NCBI RefSeq assembly: GCF_946222835.1
Contig: NZ_CAMIHD010000004.1
Location: forward strand, 103,048-167,047
Length of the DNA stretch: 64,000 bases
Source of the DNA: an uncultured Corynebacterium sp.
GTDB taxonomy: Bacteria; Actinomycetota; Actinomycetes; Mycobacteriales; Mycobacteriaceae
Reading direction: 5' to 3'
The position numbers were made by a program, and so were the translations under genes. Shown piece by piece: positions 1 to 8,076 of this stretch. Under the pieces are notes generated by a model, which was not told where the DNA came from, ran no database searches, and saw nothing but the letters and a program-made list of their open reading frames with translations. The first letter of the stretch is position 1, and every line of letters begins with the position of its first letter.

Positions 1-1
1 C

Positions 2-724
2 GTCGCGGCGATGCTCAATGAGTCCGGCCTGCCGCCATTGGTGTCGCCGTGGCAAAACTCTATTAGCACTGAGGAGGTAGAAGAGCCAGACCCAGACGTG
101 CAGGACCCGGAGCTGGTGCGCCGCATGCGGCCCTCCATTATTCACGTGCTTGGCGACGCCGAAGAGTGCTCCCGCCGCCTTATGGGGTCCGGCTTTGTAA
201 CTGCCGATGACTACGTGATCACCAATGCCCACGTGGTGGCCGGCACGCAGACTGTGCGCCTCGATACCAAGTTGGGTCTTAAGGACGCCACCGTGGTTTA
301 TTACAACCCGGACGTGGATGTGGCGGTGTTGCATTCGCGCGATCTGGGCATCGATCCGTTGCCGTGGGCCCAGGCCTCGGCCCAGACGGGCGACGATGCG
401 ATGGTCATGGGTTTCCCGCATTCTGGGCCTTTTGACGCCGAGATGGCACGTGTGCGCGATCGCATCACCATTTCCGGCCCGGATATTTACTCTCGTGGGC
501 ATGTGGAGCGCGATTCCTACACCGTGCGCGGCAATATCCAGCAAGGAAATTCCGGCGGACCGCTGGTCAATACGGCCGGCGAGGTCCTCGGCGTGGTCTT
601 TGGCGCCTCGGTAGATGACTCCGAGACGGGCTATGCCCTAACCGCTGATGAGGTCAACGGCCAGGTCGGAGATGTCACGCAGCTTACCCACCCGGTAGAT
701 ACCGGGGAGTGCGTGGCGCACTAG
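2..724 (+). CDS. marP: MarP-like periplasmic serine protease, C-terminal part (5' end outside window)
   Basis: This is the trypsin-like protease domain of a membrane-anchored MarP-type serine protease, which in mycobacteria acts in the periplasm and supports acid resistance. The frame is open to the window edge, so the N-terminal membrane part is missing. Counting from the first visible ATG (base 11), the catalytic triad fits His74 in NAHVV, Asp103 in DVDVAVL and Ser181 in GNSGGPL. Cys53 and Cys234 flank the domain and match the two cysteines that form the regulatory disulfide in mycobacterial MarP. The gene ends in a 4-bp tail-to-tail overlap with an alpha/beta hydrolase, the same partner (ephE) as in Mycobacterium. 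Family assignment is firm; substrate unknown. Confidence 0.88.
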   Translation, partial: VAAMLNESGLPPLVSPWQNSISTEEVEEPDPDVQDPELVRRMRPSIIHVLGDAEECSRRLMGSGFVTADDYVITNAHVVAGTQTVRLDTKLGLKDATVVYYNPDVDVAVLHSRDLGIDPLPWAQASAQTGDDAMVMGFPHSGPFDAEMARVRDRITISGPDIYSRGHVERDSYTVRGNIQQGNSGGPLVNTAGEVLGVVFGASVDDSETGYALTADEVNGQVGDVTQLTHPVDTGECVAH

Positions 725-1635
725 CTATGTTCTCGTAGCCACGCCGCCAGCGTGGAGACGAAGTCCGCAGGTGCTTCCAGGTGCGGTAGGTTCTTCGCAC
801 CGGGGACGGTTGTAGCGGTAAATTCGCGGCCGGCGCGCATGGCGGCGCGGCGGACGACGGGGTTCCACAGCCGCTGCTGGGCGTGGATAAAAAGTACAGG
901 TCTTTTTACCGCTAATTCCACCCAGGTAAGGGGTACAACAGCGGTGCGCATGCGGTGGTTCCAGAGGATGCCGCGGCGCACGCTGCCGATGTGGGAGGCA
1001 CGCAGGCGGAGATCGAGGATGCGGTCAAAGGTGGCTCCGGCAAGCGAAGAACCCGTATCCAGCTCCAGTTCCTTGCGGTAGGCGCGCGGGCTGAGCAGCA
1101 GGTTCTGCGCGCGGGTGATGCGGGGCAGGCGGCACAATAGGGAACGCAGGTTGATCCACCCGAAATCCCACGGGCGGGCGGCAATCGCGCGGCGCAAATC
1201 TACCGGGTGAGCGGCAGAGATGGACGCCAAGCCGCGTACCCGCTCGGGGCGCTCAGCAGCCAGACACCACGCTACCGCGCCGCCGGTATCGGCGCCTACT
1301 ACAAAGGCGTCATCATGGCCCAAGGCATGGATGAGGCCGCTAATATCTCCTACCAAGGTGCGGATATCTTGCCCCGCATCGATGGGCGGCTTATCGGACA
1401 TGCCAAAGCCTCGCATGTCCACGGCCGCGACGTGAAAACCGCGCTGCGCAAGCGGCGCAATGACGTCTTGATAGTCAAACCATCCGCCGAAGGCGCCGTG
1501 GATTAGCACCACTAGGGGGTGCGAGCTATCGCCCGTTGTGGCCACGTGCAAGCGGATGCCGCGGGTATGGACGAACTCATGCGCAAACGGTCCATCCAGC
1601 TCCACCGTTGAGGGAGGCAAGGGTGCGAAGGCCAT
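721..1635 (-). CDS. alpha/beta hydrolase, epoxide-hydrolase-like
   Basis: A 304-residue alpha/beta-hydrolase-fold protein. The oxyanion HG motif is near residues 46-47. The nucleophile elbow reads GADTGG with Asp116, an aspartate rather than serine, as in epoxide hydrolases and haloalkane dehalogenases. A C-terminal histidine near residue 285 (NLPHLEAP) can complete the triad. There is no signal peptide, so it is probably cytosolic. It converges on the MarP gene with overlapping stop codons; the same pair (ephE/marP) occurs in mycobacteria. Substrate cannot be told from sequence. A terminator-like hairpin upstream separates it from the holin-like gene, so it probably has its own promoter. Confidence 0.82.
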   Translation of the reverse strand: MAFAPLPPSTVELDGPFAHEFVHTRGIRLHVATTGDSSHPLVVLIHGAFGGWFDYQDVIAPLAQRGFHVAAVDMRGFGMSDKPPIDAGQDIRTLVGDISGLIHALGHDDAFVVGADTGGAVAWCLAAERPERVRGLASISAAHPVDLRRAIAARPWDFGWINLRSLLCRLPRITRAQNLLLSPRAYRKELELDTGSSLAGATFDRILDLRLRASHIGSVRRGILWNHRMRTAVVPLTWVELAVKRPVLFIHAQQRLWNPVVRRAAMRAGREFTATTVPGAKNLPHLEAPADFVSTLAAWLREHS

Positions 1636-1689
1636 TGTGCCGCCTTTCTATAGTTAGGGCAGAAACGGTAGAGGAAAGGGAGGAAGTAC

Positions 1690-1721
1690 ACAAAATCCGC
1701 CCCAGGCTAGCTAGGGCGGAT
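1690..1721 (-). terminator. Rho-independent terminator of the holin-like gene
   Basis: On the minus strand an 8-bp stem (ATCCGCCC at 1714-1721, GGGCGGAT at 1695-1702) closes an 11-nt loop and is followed directly by a short T run. It lies 50 bp after the holin-like stop codon and before the hydrolase start. Confidence 0.7.
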
Positions 1722-1771
1722 AGAGAGTGCACGAACGCGTGGCGTGGTGCGTGTGCGTGGCGCGTGTTGGT

Positions 1772-2275
1772 TTAGGTGTAGAGGCCGTGGGTGTTCTTAC
1801 GGTCCAGGGACTTCTGCGCCTTGCCCGGAACCAGGTTCTTGAGTTCCTTGGTGGAGTCAATGGTCTTCTGCGGGGCCTTGACCTGCTTGACGTTCTTCAG
1901 TCCAACGAAGGCCAAGATGCCGGCGATCACGATCATGATCAAAAAGACGATCAGGAACGCTGCCCAGCGGTCGAGCCAGACGGCGAGGAGCTCTGCCAAG
2001 AAGAAGAAAAAGAAGAAAGAGCTATACAGCGCGATGGTGCCAGCGCCGCCGAAGAAGCCGGCACCGATGCCGCCCTTCTTTGCGGACTCTGCCAGCTCGG
2101 TCTTGGCCAGCTCCACCTCAGAGCGCACGAGCTGGGACATCTGCTCGGTAGCATTGGAGACCAGCTGGCCCACCGAAGTCTCGGACGAGGATGTATCCAC
2201 GTCACTCAAAGGGATAGAGTTCACCTTCGGTGCAAATTGATCAGTACCGTCGGTAAAAAGTCCATCGTTGCTCAC
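1772..2275 (-). CDS. holin-like membrane protein (phage holin / DUF1469-type family)
   Basis: A 167-residue protein with a polar N-terminal part (about residues 1-70), two strongly hydrophobic segments separated by a short charged turn (about 75-100 and 108-132), and a lysine-rich tail. This matches the small actinobacterial family annotated as phage-holin-family proteins, whose role is unknown; nothing else here suggests a prophage. The start is GTG at 2275, preceded by GAGGAG at good spacing. Its place next to the marP/hydrolase pair matches the mycobacterial order, so it is backbone rather than acquired. A long ORF on the opposite strand here is a shadow. Confidence 0.75.
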   Translation of the reverse strand: MSNDGLFTDGTDQFAPKVNSIPLSDVDTSSSETSVGQLVSNATEQMSQLVRSEVELAKTELAESAKKGGIGAGFFGGAGTIALYSSFFFFFFLAELLAVWLDRWAAFLIVFLIMIVIAGILAFVGLKNVKQVKAPQKTIDSTKELKNLVPGKAQKSLDRKNTHGLYT

Positions 2276-2376
2276 GATTAATTCTCCTCGCGTTTATCTA
2301 AACCTTGTAATGTCCCTAATAATAATGGAATCACTATTATCCCATGGTGCCACGCATGCTTAGGGACTTCCACGGC

Positions 2377-2382
2377 TATCCT
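2377..2382 (+). promoter_or_regulatory. -10 element for a leaderless transcript
   Basis: TATCCT ends 7 nt before the ATG at 2390. This spacing recurs before many starts in this window and favours the second of two in-frame ATGs (2390 rather than 2384). Confidence 0.5.
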
Positions 2383-2389
2383 AATGGAT

Positions 2390-3100
2390 ATGTCAGAAAA
2401 TGACGCGTTATCCCCGCTGTTTCGCCTGCCGGGGGTGAAAGAAAGTGCAGAAAAAGCCGCCGCCGCCATCGCCCGGGCGCACCGCCGACCTGCAGGATTG
2501 CGGAATTTTAAGGTCATCTCCGCAGAGTCCCTCATGCGCGGCGCCCGTGCCAGCGTGGCGTTGGACGGGCACGCCATCCCCCCACATCCGGGCCCAGAAG
2601 ATATGGAAGATGGACCGCTGGCCAGCGCCGTTAGCGCCTATTCCGTGGCCGCGCCGGAGCTCCTCGACGCCACGGTGCGCTCCTTCGCCCGGGCGCCACT
2701 GCAGGTATTAGCGCGTATCGACGTCGCGGCCGGTGGCACCGGTATCCCAGCCGGCGAAAGCGCGCGACTGCAAGGGCTGGGCCGGCTTATCGCGCAGGGG
2801 AGCGGTCCTGCCTTCGACCTCCTGCTGCCGAGCGTGGTACATGCCGAAATTGCTGCTAGCCAGTTTTTCGGCCCTCGCAGCGGCCTCGTCGCCCGCGTGG
2901 CTTCCCGTCTTGCCGCAGTGCATACAGGCTTGGATCCGCGCGGTTTCGCCGTGCCCGAGGTTTACTTCACCCGCCACCGCAGCGAATATGCCGCCGCGGT
3001 AGACAACTACCGCACCGCGTCTGCCGAAGCCCTTGTTATTCACCTCGCCGCTTGGGCCGTCGGCGGCAAAGAAGCCGACGCGATTGCCCGAGCGGCCTAG
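2390..3100 (+). CDS. conserved actinobacterial protein of unknown function
   Basis: A 236-residue, alanine-rich, mostly helical soluble protein without signal peptide or membrane segment. It sits between the holin-like gene and the HAD phosphatase, the position of mycobacterial Rv3662c, a conserved protein of unknown function. The segment SLMRGARASVALDGHAIP near residues 50-70 resembles the start region of Fic/DOC proteins, where a serine-containing stretch precedes the fold, but no HPFxxGNGR catalytic motif is present, so AMP-transferase activity is not supported. Convergent with the HAD gene, 8 bp apart. The start at 2390 is chosen from the promoter spacing. Confidence 0.7.
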   Translation: MSENDALSPLFRLPGVKESAEKAAAAIARAHRRPAGLRNFKVISAESLMRGARASVALDGHAIPPHPGPEDMEDGPLASAVSAYSVAAPELLDATVRSFARAPLQVLARIDVAAGGTGIPAGESARLQGLGRLIAQGSGPAFDLLLPSVVHAEIAASQFFGPRSGLVARVASRLAAVHTGLDPRGFAVPEVYFTRHRSEYAAAVDNYRTASAEALVIHLAAWAVGGKEADAIARAA

Positions 3101-3108
3101 GAGGCGCG

Positions 3109-3978
3109 CTATGGGTCTCGTTTTAGCTGCCCAAGGCGGTCTGGGTGCTGGGCGAGCCACAGTCCGGCGCCGATAGCCGCCGCGGTCCCTGCTAGTACGG
3201 AGGCACCGATGCCAATTTTCTTGGCAGACGGAGCGGGCAATAGTGGCACTGGGTCCTTAAAGGAACGTATATCCCACTCGTGGGCTAGGGCGTGGCGGTG
3301 TAAGTGCTTGTCTGGATTGACTGCAACGGGGTGGCCGACCTTCTCCAGCATGGGGATATCCGTAGCGGAATCCGAATAGGCGTAGCTGGCACTGAGGTCG
3401 ATGTTTTCTGCGGCTGCGGTGCGCTCCAGCGCCTTCGCCTTATGCGGGCCTTTGCAATAAAAGAGCACCTCGCCGGTAAAAAGTCCGTCCTCTTCTGCCA
3501 ATTCCGTGGCGATGACGTGCTCGACGCCGAGTTCCTCTGCGATTATGTCTACCAGCACGGCGGCAGAGGCAGAGACAATGACGACGTGATCGCCAGCGGC
3601 GCGGTGGGCGCGAATAAGCTCACGGGCTTCGACATAAATAGAGGGGGTGACTACTTGGTGCATGGTCTCCCGGGCGATGGCGCGCACCTCCTCCACAGAC
3701 CAGCCGGTAATCATCGCCGTGAGTTGATCGCGGGTGGTATCCATGTCTTCGCTGGAAAGGCCCGAAAACATATAGCTGGCCTTAGCCAATGAGAGCTGTA
3801 GTGCCTCGGTTGGGGAGATGAGCCCGTTGTGTAGGAACTCGCGGCCAAAAGCATAGGCCGAGGAGGTAGCGATGATGGTTTTATCGAGGTCGAAAAACGC
3901 GGCGGTGCGTGCGTGGTCGCCGCCGGCGCGAGTCATGCTAGCGGGGCGGGACTGATGGGGCTCGCGGGAATAAGTCAT
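3109..3978 (-). CDS. HAD-IB family phosphatase with C-terminal membrane segment
   Basis: A 289-residue phosphoserine-phosphatase-like HAD hydrolase. Motif I is FFDLDKT with Asp30 and Asp32, motif II contains VSAS near residue 135, a conserved lysine lies in CKGPHKAKAL, and motif IV is YSDSATDIPML. After residue 245 comes one hydrophobic segment (about 253-275), suggesting that it ends at the membrane. Such proteins are often annotated SerB-like, but this one sits in the conserved ssd/tad neighbourhood (Rv3661-like), is not linked to serine genes, and may act on a lipid or other phosphomonoester. The first 15-20 residues are poorly conserved-looking, so a start at the inner ATG is possible. 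Confidence 0.8.
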   Translation of the reverse strand: MTYSREPHQSRPASMTRAGGDHARTAAFFDLDKTIIATSSAYAFGREFLHNGLISPTEALQLSLAKASYMFSGLSSEDMDTTRDQLTAMITGWSVEEVRAIARETMHQVVTPSIYVEARELIRAHRAAGDHVVIVSASAAVLVDIIAEELGVEHVIATELAEEDGLFTGEVLFYCKGPHKAKALERTAAAENIDLSASYAYSDSATDIPMLEKVGHPVAVNPDKHLHRHALAHEWDIRSFKDPVPLLPAPSAKKIGIGASVLAGTAAAIGAGLWLAQHPDRLGQLKRDP

Positions 3979-4150
3979 GATCTGCTGCCGAGTCTAGCCG
4001 CCCTTCGTACTTGGTGGTGTAGAAGTGGCTGCCGTTAATGGTGATTTGCGTGTCAATGATGAGGGAATGGTGATCCACGCGGGGTGACACTTAGTGAACA
4101 TGCATTCGGTGCAGGTCAGCGCCATGGCCGTGGAATTCTGCTGTTAGCTG

Positions 4151-4179
4151 TTGTGATTGAGTAGTGATCATGTCATAAT
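4151..4179 (+). promoter_or_regulatory. promoter of the 6C small RNA
   Basis: TTGTGA (4151-4156) and CATAAT (4174-4179) are separated by 17 bp, a good sigma-A-type promoter that would start transcription near 4186, just before the paired C-loop hairpins. Confidence 0.6.
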
Positions 4180-4185
4180 AATGCG

Positions 4186-4290
4186 TGCAAGGCCCCGATA
4201 TACTGTGCGGCCTGCCCCGGCTCACCCCCCGAGGCCGGGTTACTGACGGCCCGCGCGCACACCCCCCGATGCGCGGGCCGTCACCTATAT
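4186..4290 (+). ncRNA. 6C small RNA
   Basis: Two consecutive hairpins each display the loop CACCCCCCGA. The first has a 6-bp stem (4216-4221 with 4234-4239); the second has a perfect 12-bp stem (4245-4256 with 4271-4282). Two stem-loops each with six cytosines are the definition of the actinobacterial 6C RNA. The location, between the HAD phosphatase and ssd, is the one it has in Mycobacterium. Studies in mycobacteria found that the C-rich loops pair with G-rich mRNA sites. Ends are inferred: start from the promoter spacing, end soon after the second stem, where the U content is weak. Confidence 0.88.
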
Positions 4291-4310
4291 CTACCGCCGC
4301 GTGGAGGAAG

Positions 4311-4382
4311 TTATCCACAGAATTTTGGTTGAAATGGCAACCAAATCGGGCCAAGGCGGTGATAACGGAGGGGTTATCCACA
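4311..4382 (+). promoter_or_regulatory. pair of perfect DnaA boxes around an inverted repeat
   Basis: TTATCCACA occurs at 4311-4319 and again at 4374-4382 in the same orientation, 63 bp apart, about six helical turns. Between them lies a perfect 8-bp inverted repeat (TTTGGTTG 4324-4331, CAACCAAA 4338-4345, 6-nt spacer). Both boxes match the DnaA consensus exactly. They sit 54-125 bp upstream of the ssd start, so DnaA could control ssd and the Tad operon. That binding is inferred. Confidence 0.6.
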
Positions 4383-4422
4383 GCGTTGGCTGCGGTGGCT
4401 TACTGCGGTTGCGCGAATGCTT

Positions 4423-4428
4423 CAGGCT
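4423..4428 (+). promoter_or_regulatory. -10-like element of the ssd/tad operon
   Basis: CAGGCT ends 7 nt before the ssd ATG at 4436, and no ribosome binding site is visible, consistent with a leaderless transcript. Confidence 0.4.
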
Positions 4429-4435
4429 ATGAGGC

Positions 4436-5503
4436 ATGAACGCATTACACCCTGAATCCGCAGCCATTGTCGTAGCCATTGGTGATGAGGCACTGCGCGC
4501 CGAGGCCGTCCACGCCGCGGCGGCTACCAGCCACGATGTGCTTACTGTGACCGATCCCCGCGATATCCCGCGCAGCCTGCCGGGGGCCTATGCTGTCCTG
4601 GTTGATTCCCTCATGGCTCGCGTGGTGGCGGCAGCGCAGCGCACCCACACCGCGTCTATGCCGGTGCTTTTCCTTGCTGCGGATCCCGGGCCGATTGATT
4701 ACGAGGCGGCGTTGGTCTGTCACGCGGAGAGTGCCTTTATTATTCCCGCCCAAGTCAAGGAGCTGCTTGCGAGTATTGCCGCGGCGGGCGCCCCGCAGGA
4801 AACGCGGCCGGGCAGCACCACCATCGCCGTGGTTGGCGCAAGCGGCGGGGTGGGAAGCTCTACTTTTGCCGCCGCGTTGGCCCGCACCCAATGTGCTACC
4901 GATGGCCGCGCCTTGCTTGTCGACGCCCACCCTTACTCCGGTGGCCTCGACCTTCTGCTTGGCGTCGAAGCCGAACCGGGGGCGCGCTGGCCGGAGCTTA
5001 CCGTAGGCGATGGCAGCATTGATGCCGCCGATCTCTACCGCGCGCTGCCGAGCGCACCGGATGGGGTAGCGGTGCTATCTGCCGCGCGCAGCACCGTCGC
5101 GGACCCCTTCCAATTGGAAAAGGACCTGCTCGCGCGGGTGGTAGGCGCGGCTCACGCTGGTGAAGGATTATGCGTGGTGGATTGCACTCCAGAGACCATC
5201 CCGGATGCGTGTACCCACGTGGTTGTCTTGGTGGCCGCGGAGGTGCGGTCGGCCGCAGCGGCCGCGCAGCTTCTTGTCCAGCTCGATGCCGCGCGGCGCA
5301 GGTGTGTGGTGGTGCTGCGGCAACGCCAGTGGGCGTCGTTAAGCGCAGCGGAAGTAGAACGCATCATCCACAGCACGGTGCTGGCAGAATTGCCGACGCT
5401 GCGGGGGCTCACACGCGCGGTGGAAATCGGCGGCCTGCCGCAGCGCCTCCCCGCTTCCTTGCGTAAGGCCGCAAGCGCGGTACTCGAGGAGTTCGGCGCA
5501 TGA
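4436..5503 (+). CDS. ssd: septum-site-determining protein Ssd, CpaE/TadZ-like ATPase
   Basis: A 355-residue MinD/ParA-superfamily protein. The first 120 residues look like a degenerate receiver-type domain, as in CpaE and TadZ. A deviant Walker A (GASGGVGSS, about residues 134-142) begins the ATPase part. It leads the Tad operon and overlaps tadA by 4 bp (ATGA). CpaE/TadZ proteins place the pilus machine at the cell pole, while the mycobacterial homologue (Rv3660c) has been described as an inhibitor of septum formation. Either or both roles are possible here. The upstream DnaA boxes make a cell-cycle link plausible. A leaderless start is likely. Confidence 0.85.
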   Translation: MNALHPESAAIVVAIGDEALRAEAVHAAAATSHDVLTVTDPRDIPRSLPGAYAVLVDSLMARVVAAAQRTHTASMPVLFLAADPGPIDYEAALVCHAESAFIIPAQVKELLASIAAAGAPQETRPGSTTIAVVGASGGVGSSTFAAALARTQCATDGRALLVDAHPYSGGLDLLLGVEAEPGARWPELTVGDGSIDAADLYRALPSAPDGVAVLSAARSTVADPFQLEKDLLARVVGAAHAGEGLCVVDCTPETIPDACTHVVVLVAAEVRSAAAAAQLLVQLDAARRRCVVVLRQRQWASLSAAEVERIIHSTVLAELPTLRGLTRAVEIGGLPQRLPASLRKAASAVLEEFGA

Positions 5504-6678
5504 GCGAGCAGCAAGCGACACAGGAAGTGCTCGAAAAGATGCAGCGGATCATTGCCGCCGAGCCCGACTTGGTACACGATGCGGCAGCCCTAGCCCGGCG
5601 GATCCGCCAAGAAGCCGGCGTGATTAGTGACGTCGCGGTGCTCGACCTGCTGCGGCGCCTGCGCCAAGATGCCACCGGTATGGGCCCACTCGATGCACTG
5701 CTGGGGCGCGAGGGAGTCACGGACGTTGTAGTTAACGGGCCGCACGCGGTATTCATGGACCGCGGCGAAGGGCTCGAGCGCACCGACATTACCTTCCGCG
5801 ATGATGCTGAAATCCGTCAGCTAGCCAGCCGGCTGGCGGCAGCTTCAGGCACGCGGCTCGATGATGCACAGCCTTTTGCTGATGGCCGCGTTACTCGCCC
5901 CGATGGTGTTGTCCTGCGCGTCCACGCCCTGCTGAGCCCGCCTGCGGTGGCCGGAACCTGCCTGAGCCTGCGCGTACTGCGCCAAGCACAGACCACCTTG
6001 CCCCAACTAGTAGACAACGGCACGGTGCCAGAAGATATCGCTACGCTGCTGCGCGCTGTGGTGGACAAGCGAATCTCATTCCTGGTTATCGGCGGAACCG
6101 GCTCTGGCAAAACTACTTTGTTATCCGCGCTGTTGGGAACCGTCTCCGAGCGCGAACGCATCCTTATCATCGAGGACACCGCCGAACTCTCCCCACATCA
6201 CCCGCACTGCGTTAGCGTGGTCTCGCGCCGGGCTAACGCGGAGGGAAGCGGCGAGGTCACGATGTCACAATTGCTCCGCCAAGCGCTGCGCATGCGCCCA
6301 GACCGCATCGTGGTGGGCGAGATCCGCGGCCGCGAAGTGGTGGATCTCCTCGCTGCGCTCAACACCGGACACGACGGCGGTGCCGGGACGCTGCACGCCA
6401 ATTCCCTCTTTGAAGTTCCCGCCCGCATGGAGGCCCTTGCTGCCCTCGGCGGCCTGGACCGTGCGGCACTGCACTCGCAACTAGCCGCGGCCGTGCACAT
6501 GGTGCTGGCTATGGAACGCACCCCGCAGGGCCGCCGCCTCGCCCATATCGGAGTACTCGAGGGAAACCCAGTAACCCCGCGCATCATCTGGAGCGCCGAG
6601 CACGGCCCAGCAGAAGGCTTCACGGAATTCTCCGCACAACTTCTAGGCGAGCCCGTCGGGGAGGACAGCCATGCTTAG
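5500..6678 (+). CDS. tadA: TadA/CpaF-family secretion ATPase
   Basis: A 392-residue type II/IV secretion ATPase that powers Flp pilus assembly at the inner membrane face. Walker A is GGTGSGKTT at residues 198-206. A Walker-B-like region with RIVVGEIRG lies near residue 272, and the intervening Asp/His-box segment IIEDTAELSPHHPH is present. The N-terminal 170 residues form the usual CpaF N-domain with DVVVNGP. It overlaps ssd (4 bp) and the next gene (8 bp), indicating translational coupling. Length and motifs look intact. Confidence 0.92.
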   Translation: MSEQQATQEVLEKMQRIIAAEPDLVHDAAALARRIRQEAGVISDVAVLDLLRRLRQDATGMGPLDALLGREGVTDVVVNGPHAVFMDRGEGLERTDITFRDDAEIRQLASRLAAASGTRLDDAQPFADGRVTRPDGVVLRVHALLSPPAVAGTCLSLRVLRQAQTTLPQLVDNGTVPEDIATLLRAVVDKRISFLVIGGTGSGKTTLLSALLGTVSERERILIIEDTAELSPHHPHCVSVVSRRANAEGSGEVTMSQLLRQALRMRPDRIVVGEIRGREVVDLLAALNTGHDGGAGTLHANSLFEVPARMEALAALGGLDRAALHSQLAAAVHMVLAMERTPQGRRLAHIGVLEGNPVTPRIIWSAEHGPAEGFTEFSAQLLGEPVGEDSHA

Positions 6679-7459
6679 CTTCCTCTTATTGGCCGCCGCG
6701 CTGCTTCTACCCGCGCCCTCGATTGCAGGCCGCTTGGCATCGGCCACGCGCCAGATACAGGCCAGCTCCGTGGTCATCCTGGGGGCGGTGTTTTGCGGCA
6801 GCTTGGTCTTCTACTCGGTGGGTCGCATCAGCATCGCTATCGCCGCCGCCATAATCGCCTGGTGCGTGTCCTGGTACACCAAAGACATGGTGGCCGCGCG
6901 CACGCAGCGGCGTGGCCGCGAGGGGCTGGCAGCCTACCTGGGCGTGGTCACCGCGGACCTGCGTGCCGGGGCGAGCCTGGCCGGGGCGCTCGCCCGCGGC
7001 GTGGACTCCTTACCAGCCACGACCCCGCGGGAGGTAATCGCCGCACTGGAATCGACTGCGACCCTCGCAGCTCGCGGTGCGCCGCCGCACATGGCGCTGA
7101 CAGATGCGCACGACGAAGTGTTCCTGCCGGAGCTTGCCCGCTTAGGCCACCTGCTGGAGCTTTCCACCTACCACGGTATTGCGGTAGCTAGCTTGCTCGA
7201 CCAAGCCCAAAATCGCCTCGACGCTTCCCGACGCCACCAGCAATCCACTTCCGCGAGCCTGCAAGGCCCCCAAGCCACCGCCACGGTACTCGCGTGCCTA
7301 CCCATAGTCGGCATCGCCATGGGCGGGGCCATGGGCGCCAACTCGCTGGGCTTCCTTTTCGGCGGCGGACTGGGCGGCATCCTCCTCGTAGTAGGCGTGG
7401 CCCTGGCCTGCGGTGGATTCGCCTGGTCGCGTGTCATCATTCGGAAGGCGGCCGCATGA
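6671..7459 (+). CDS. tadB: TadB-like pilus assembly membrane protein
   Basis: A 262-residue type II secretion F-domain protein of the inner-membrane platform on which Flp pili assemble. Hydrophobic segments lie at the N terminus (about 1-15, 30-70) and near the C terminus (about 205-255), flanking a soluble helical T2SSF domain with RAGASLAGAL. It is shorter than proteobacterial TadB, as is usual for the actinobacterial version (Rv3658c-like). It overlaps tadA by 8 bp and the next gene by 4 bp. Confidence 0.85.
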   Translation: MLSFLLLAAALLLPAPSIAGRLASATRQIQASSVVILGAVFCGSLVFYSVGRISIAIAAAIIAWCVSWYTKDMVAARTQRRGREGLAAYLGVVTADLRAGASLAGALARGVDSLPATTPREVIAALESTATLAARGAPPHMALTDAHDEVFLPELARLGHLLELSTYHGIAVASLLDQAQNRLDASRRHQQSTSASLQGPQATATVLACLPIVGIAMGGAMGANSLGFLFGGGLGGILLVVGVALACGGFAWSRVIIRKAAA

Positions 7460-8052
7460 CCACGCTTATCTGTATCGCCCTCGCGGTCCTCGTTGGCCTA
7501 CCTCCACACACTGCTCGGTTAGCAGCTGCGAACGCGACCAAAGACTCCGCCAAGACCCCGCGCGATGGCCCGACTGCGCGTGGGGGACTGATAAGCAAGC
7601 TCAAGCCCACAGCACCGCTGGACCCACTTGCGGTAGCCGGCGACATCGAACTCTTCGCAGCATGCCTGGCCGCAGGGCTATCCGTGCACGGCGCCGCCAC
7701 CGCGGTGGCCCGCACCGCGGATACCCAGACGCAGGGCCTGTGGGAGACCGTGGCCGCGCTACTGGGTGTAGGTGTTCCCACGCACTCTGCGTGGGGCCAC
7801 ATGAAGGGGCACGCGGGGCTGGAGGACTTAGCGCAGCTTGTCATCATGTCGGGCGAATCCGGCGCCACCATTGCGACCGGATGTCACCGAATCTGTACTT
7901 CTTTGCGCGCGGAAGCATCCGCCCACGCCACGGCCCAGGCGGAGCGCGCAGGAGTATTTATCGCCCTCCCGCTGGCGGTGTGCTTCCTGCCGGCATTCAT
8001 CGTTCTAGGCCTTGCGCCCGTAGTCATCAGCTTGGGCGCGCAGTTTCTCTAA
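7456..8052 (+). CDS. tadC: TadC-like pilus assembly membrane protein
   Basis: A 198-residue T2SSF-type protein and partner of TadB. The start chosen is ATG at 7456 in an ATGA overlap with tadB; longer readings run into the tadB frame and are not credible. The core has LFAACLAAGLSVHGAA and later MSGESGATIA, typical of the F domain, followed by a C-terminal hydrophobic pair (about 165-195). The N-terminal hydrophobic segment is short. It is small for TadC but matches the compact actinobacterial form (Rv3657c-like). Confidence 0.82.
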   Translation: MTTLICIALAVLVGLPPHTARLAAANATKDSAKTPRDGPTARGGLISKLKPTAPLDPLAVAGDIELFAACLAAGLSVHGAATAVARTADTQTQGLWETVAALLGVGVPTHSAWGHMKGHAGLEDLAQLVIMSGESGATIATGCHRICTSLRAEASAHATAQAERAGVFIALPLAVCFLPAFIVLGLAPVVISLGAQFL

Positions 8053-8076
8053 ACCTCACTTGAAAGGACACTAATC

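Noticed and set aside
1772..2275. Prophage remnant
   Set aside because: The holin-like family name is historical; no other phage gene is present and the gene is in conserved backbone order.
4311..4382. Origin of replication
   Set aside because: Only two DnaA boxes, no AT-rich unwinding region, and no dnaA, dnaN or gyrB nearby; a regulatory role is more likely.
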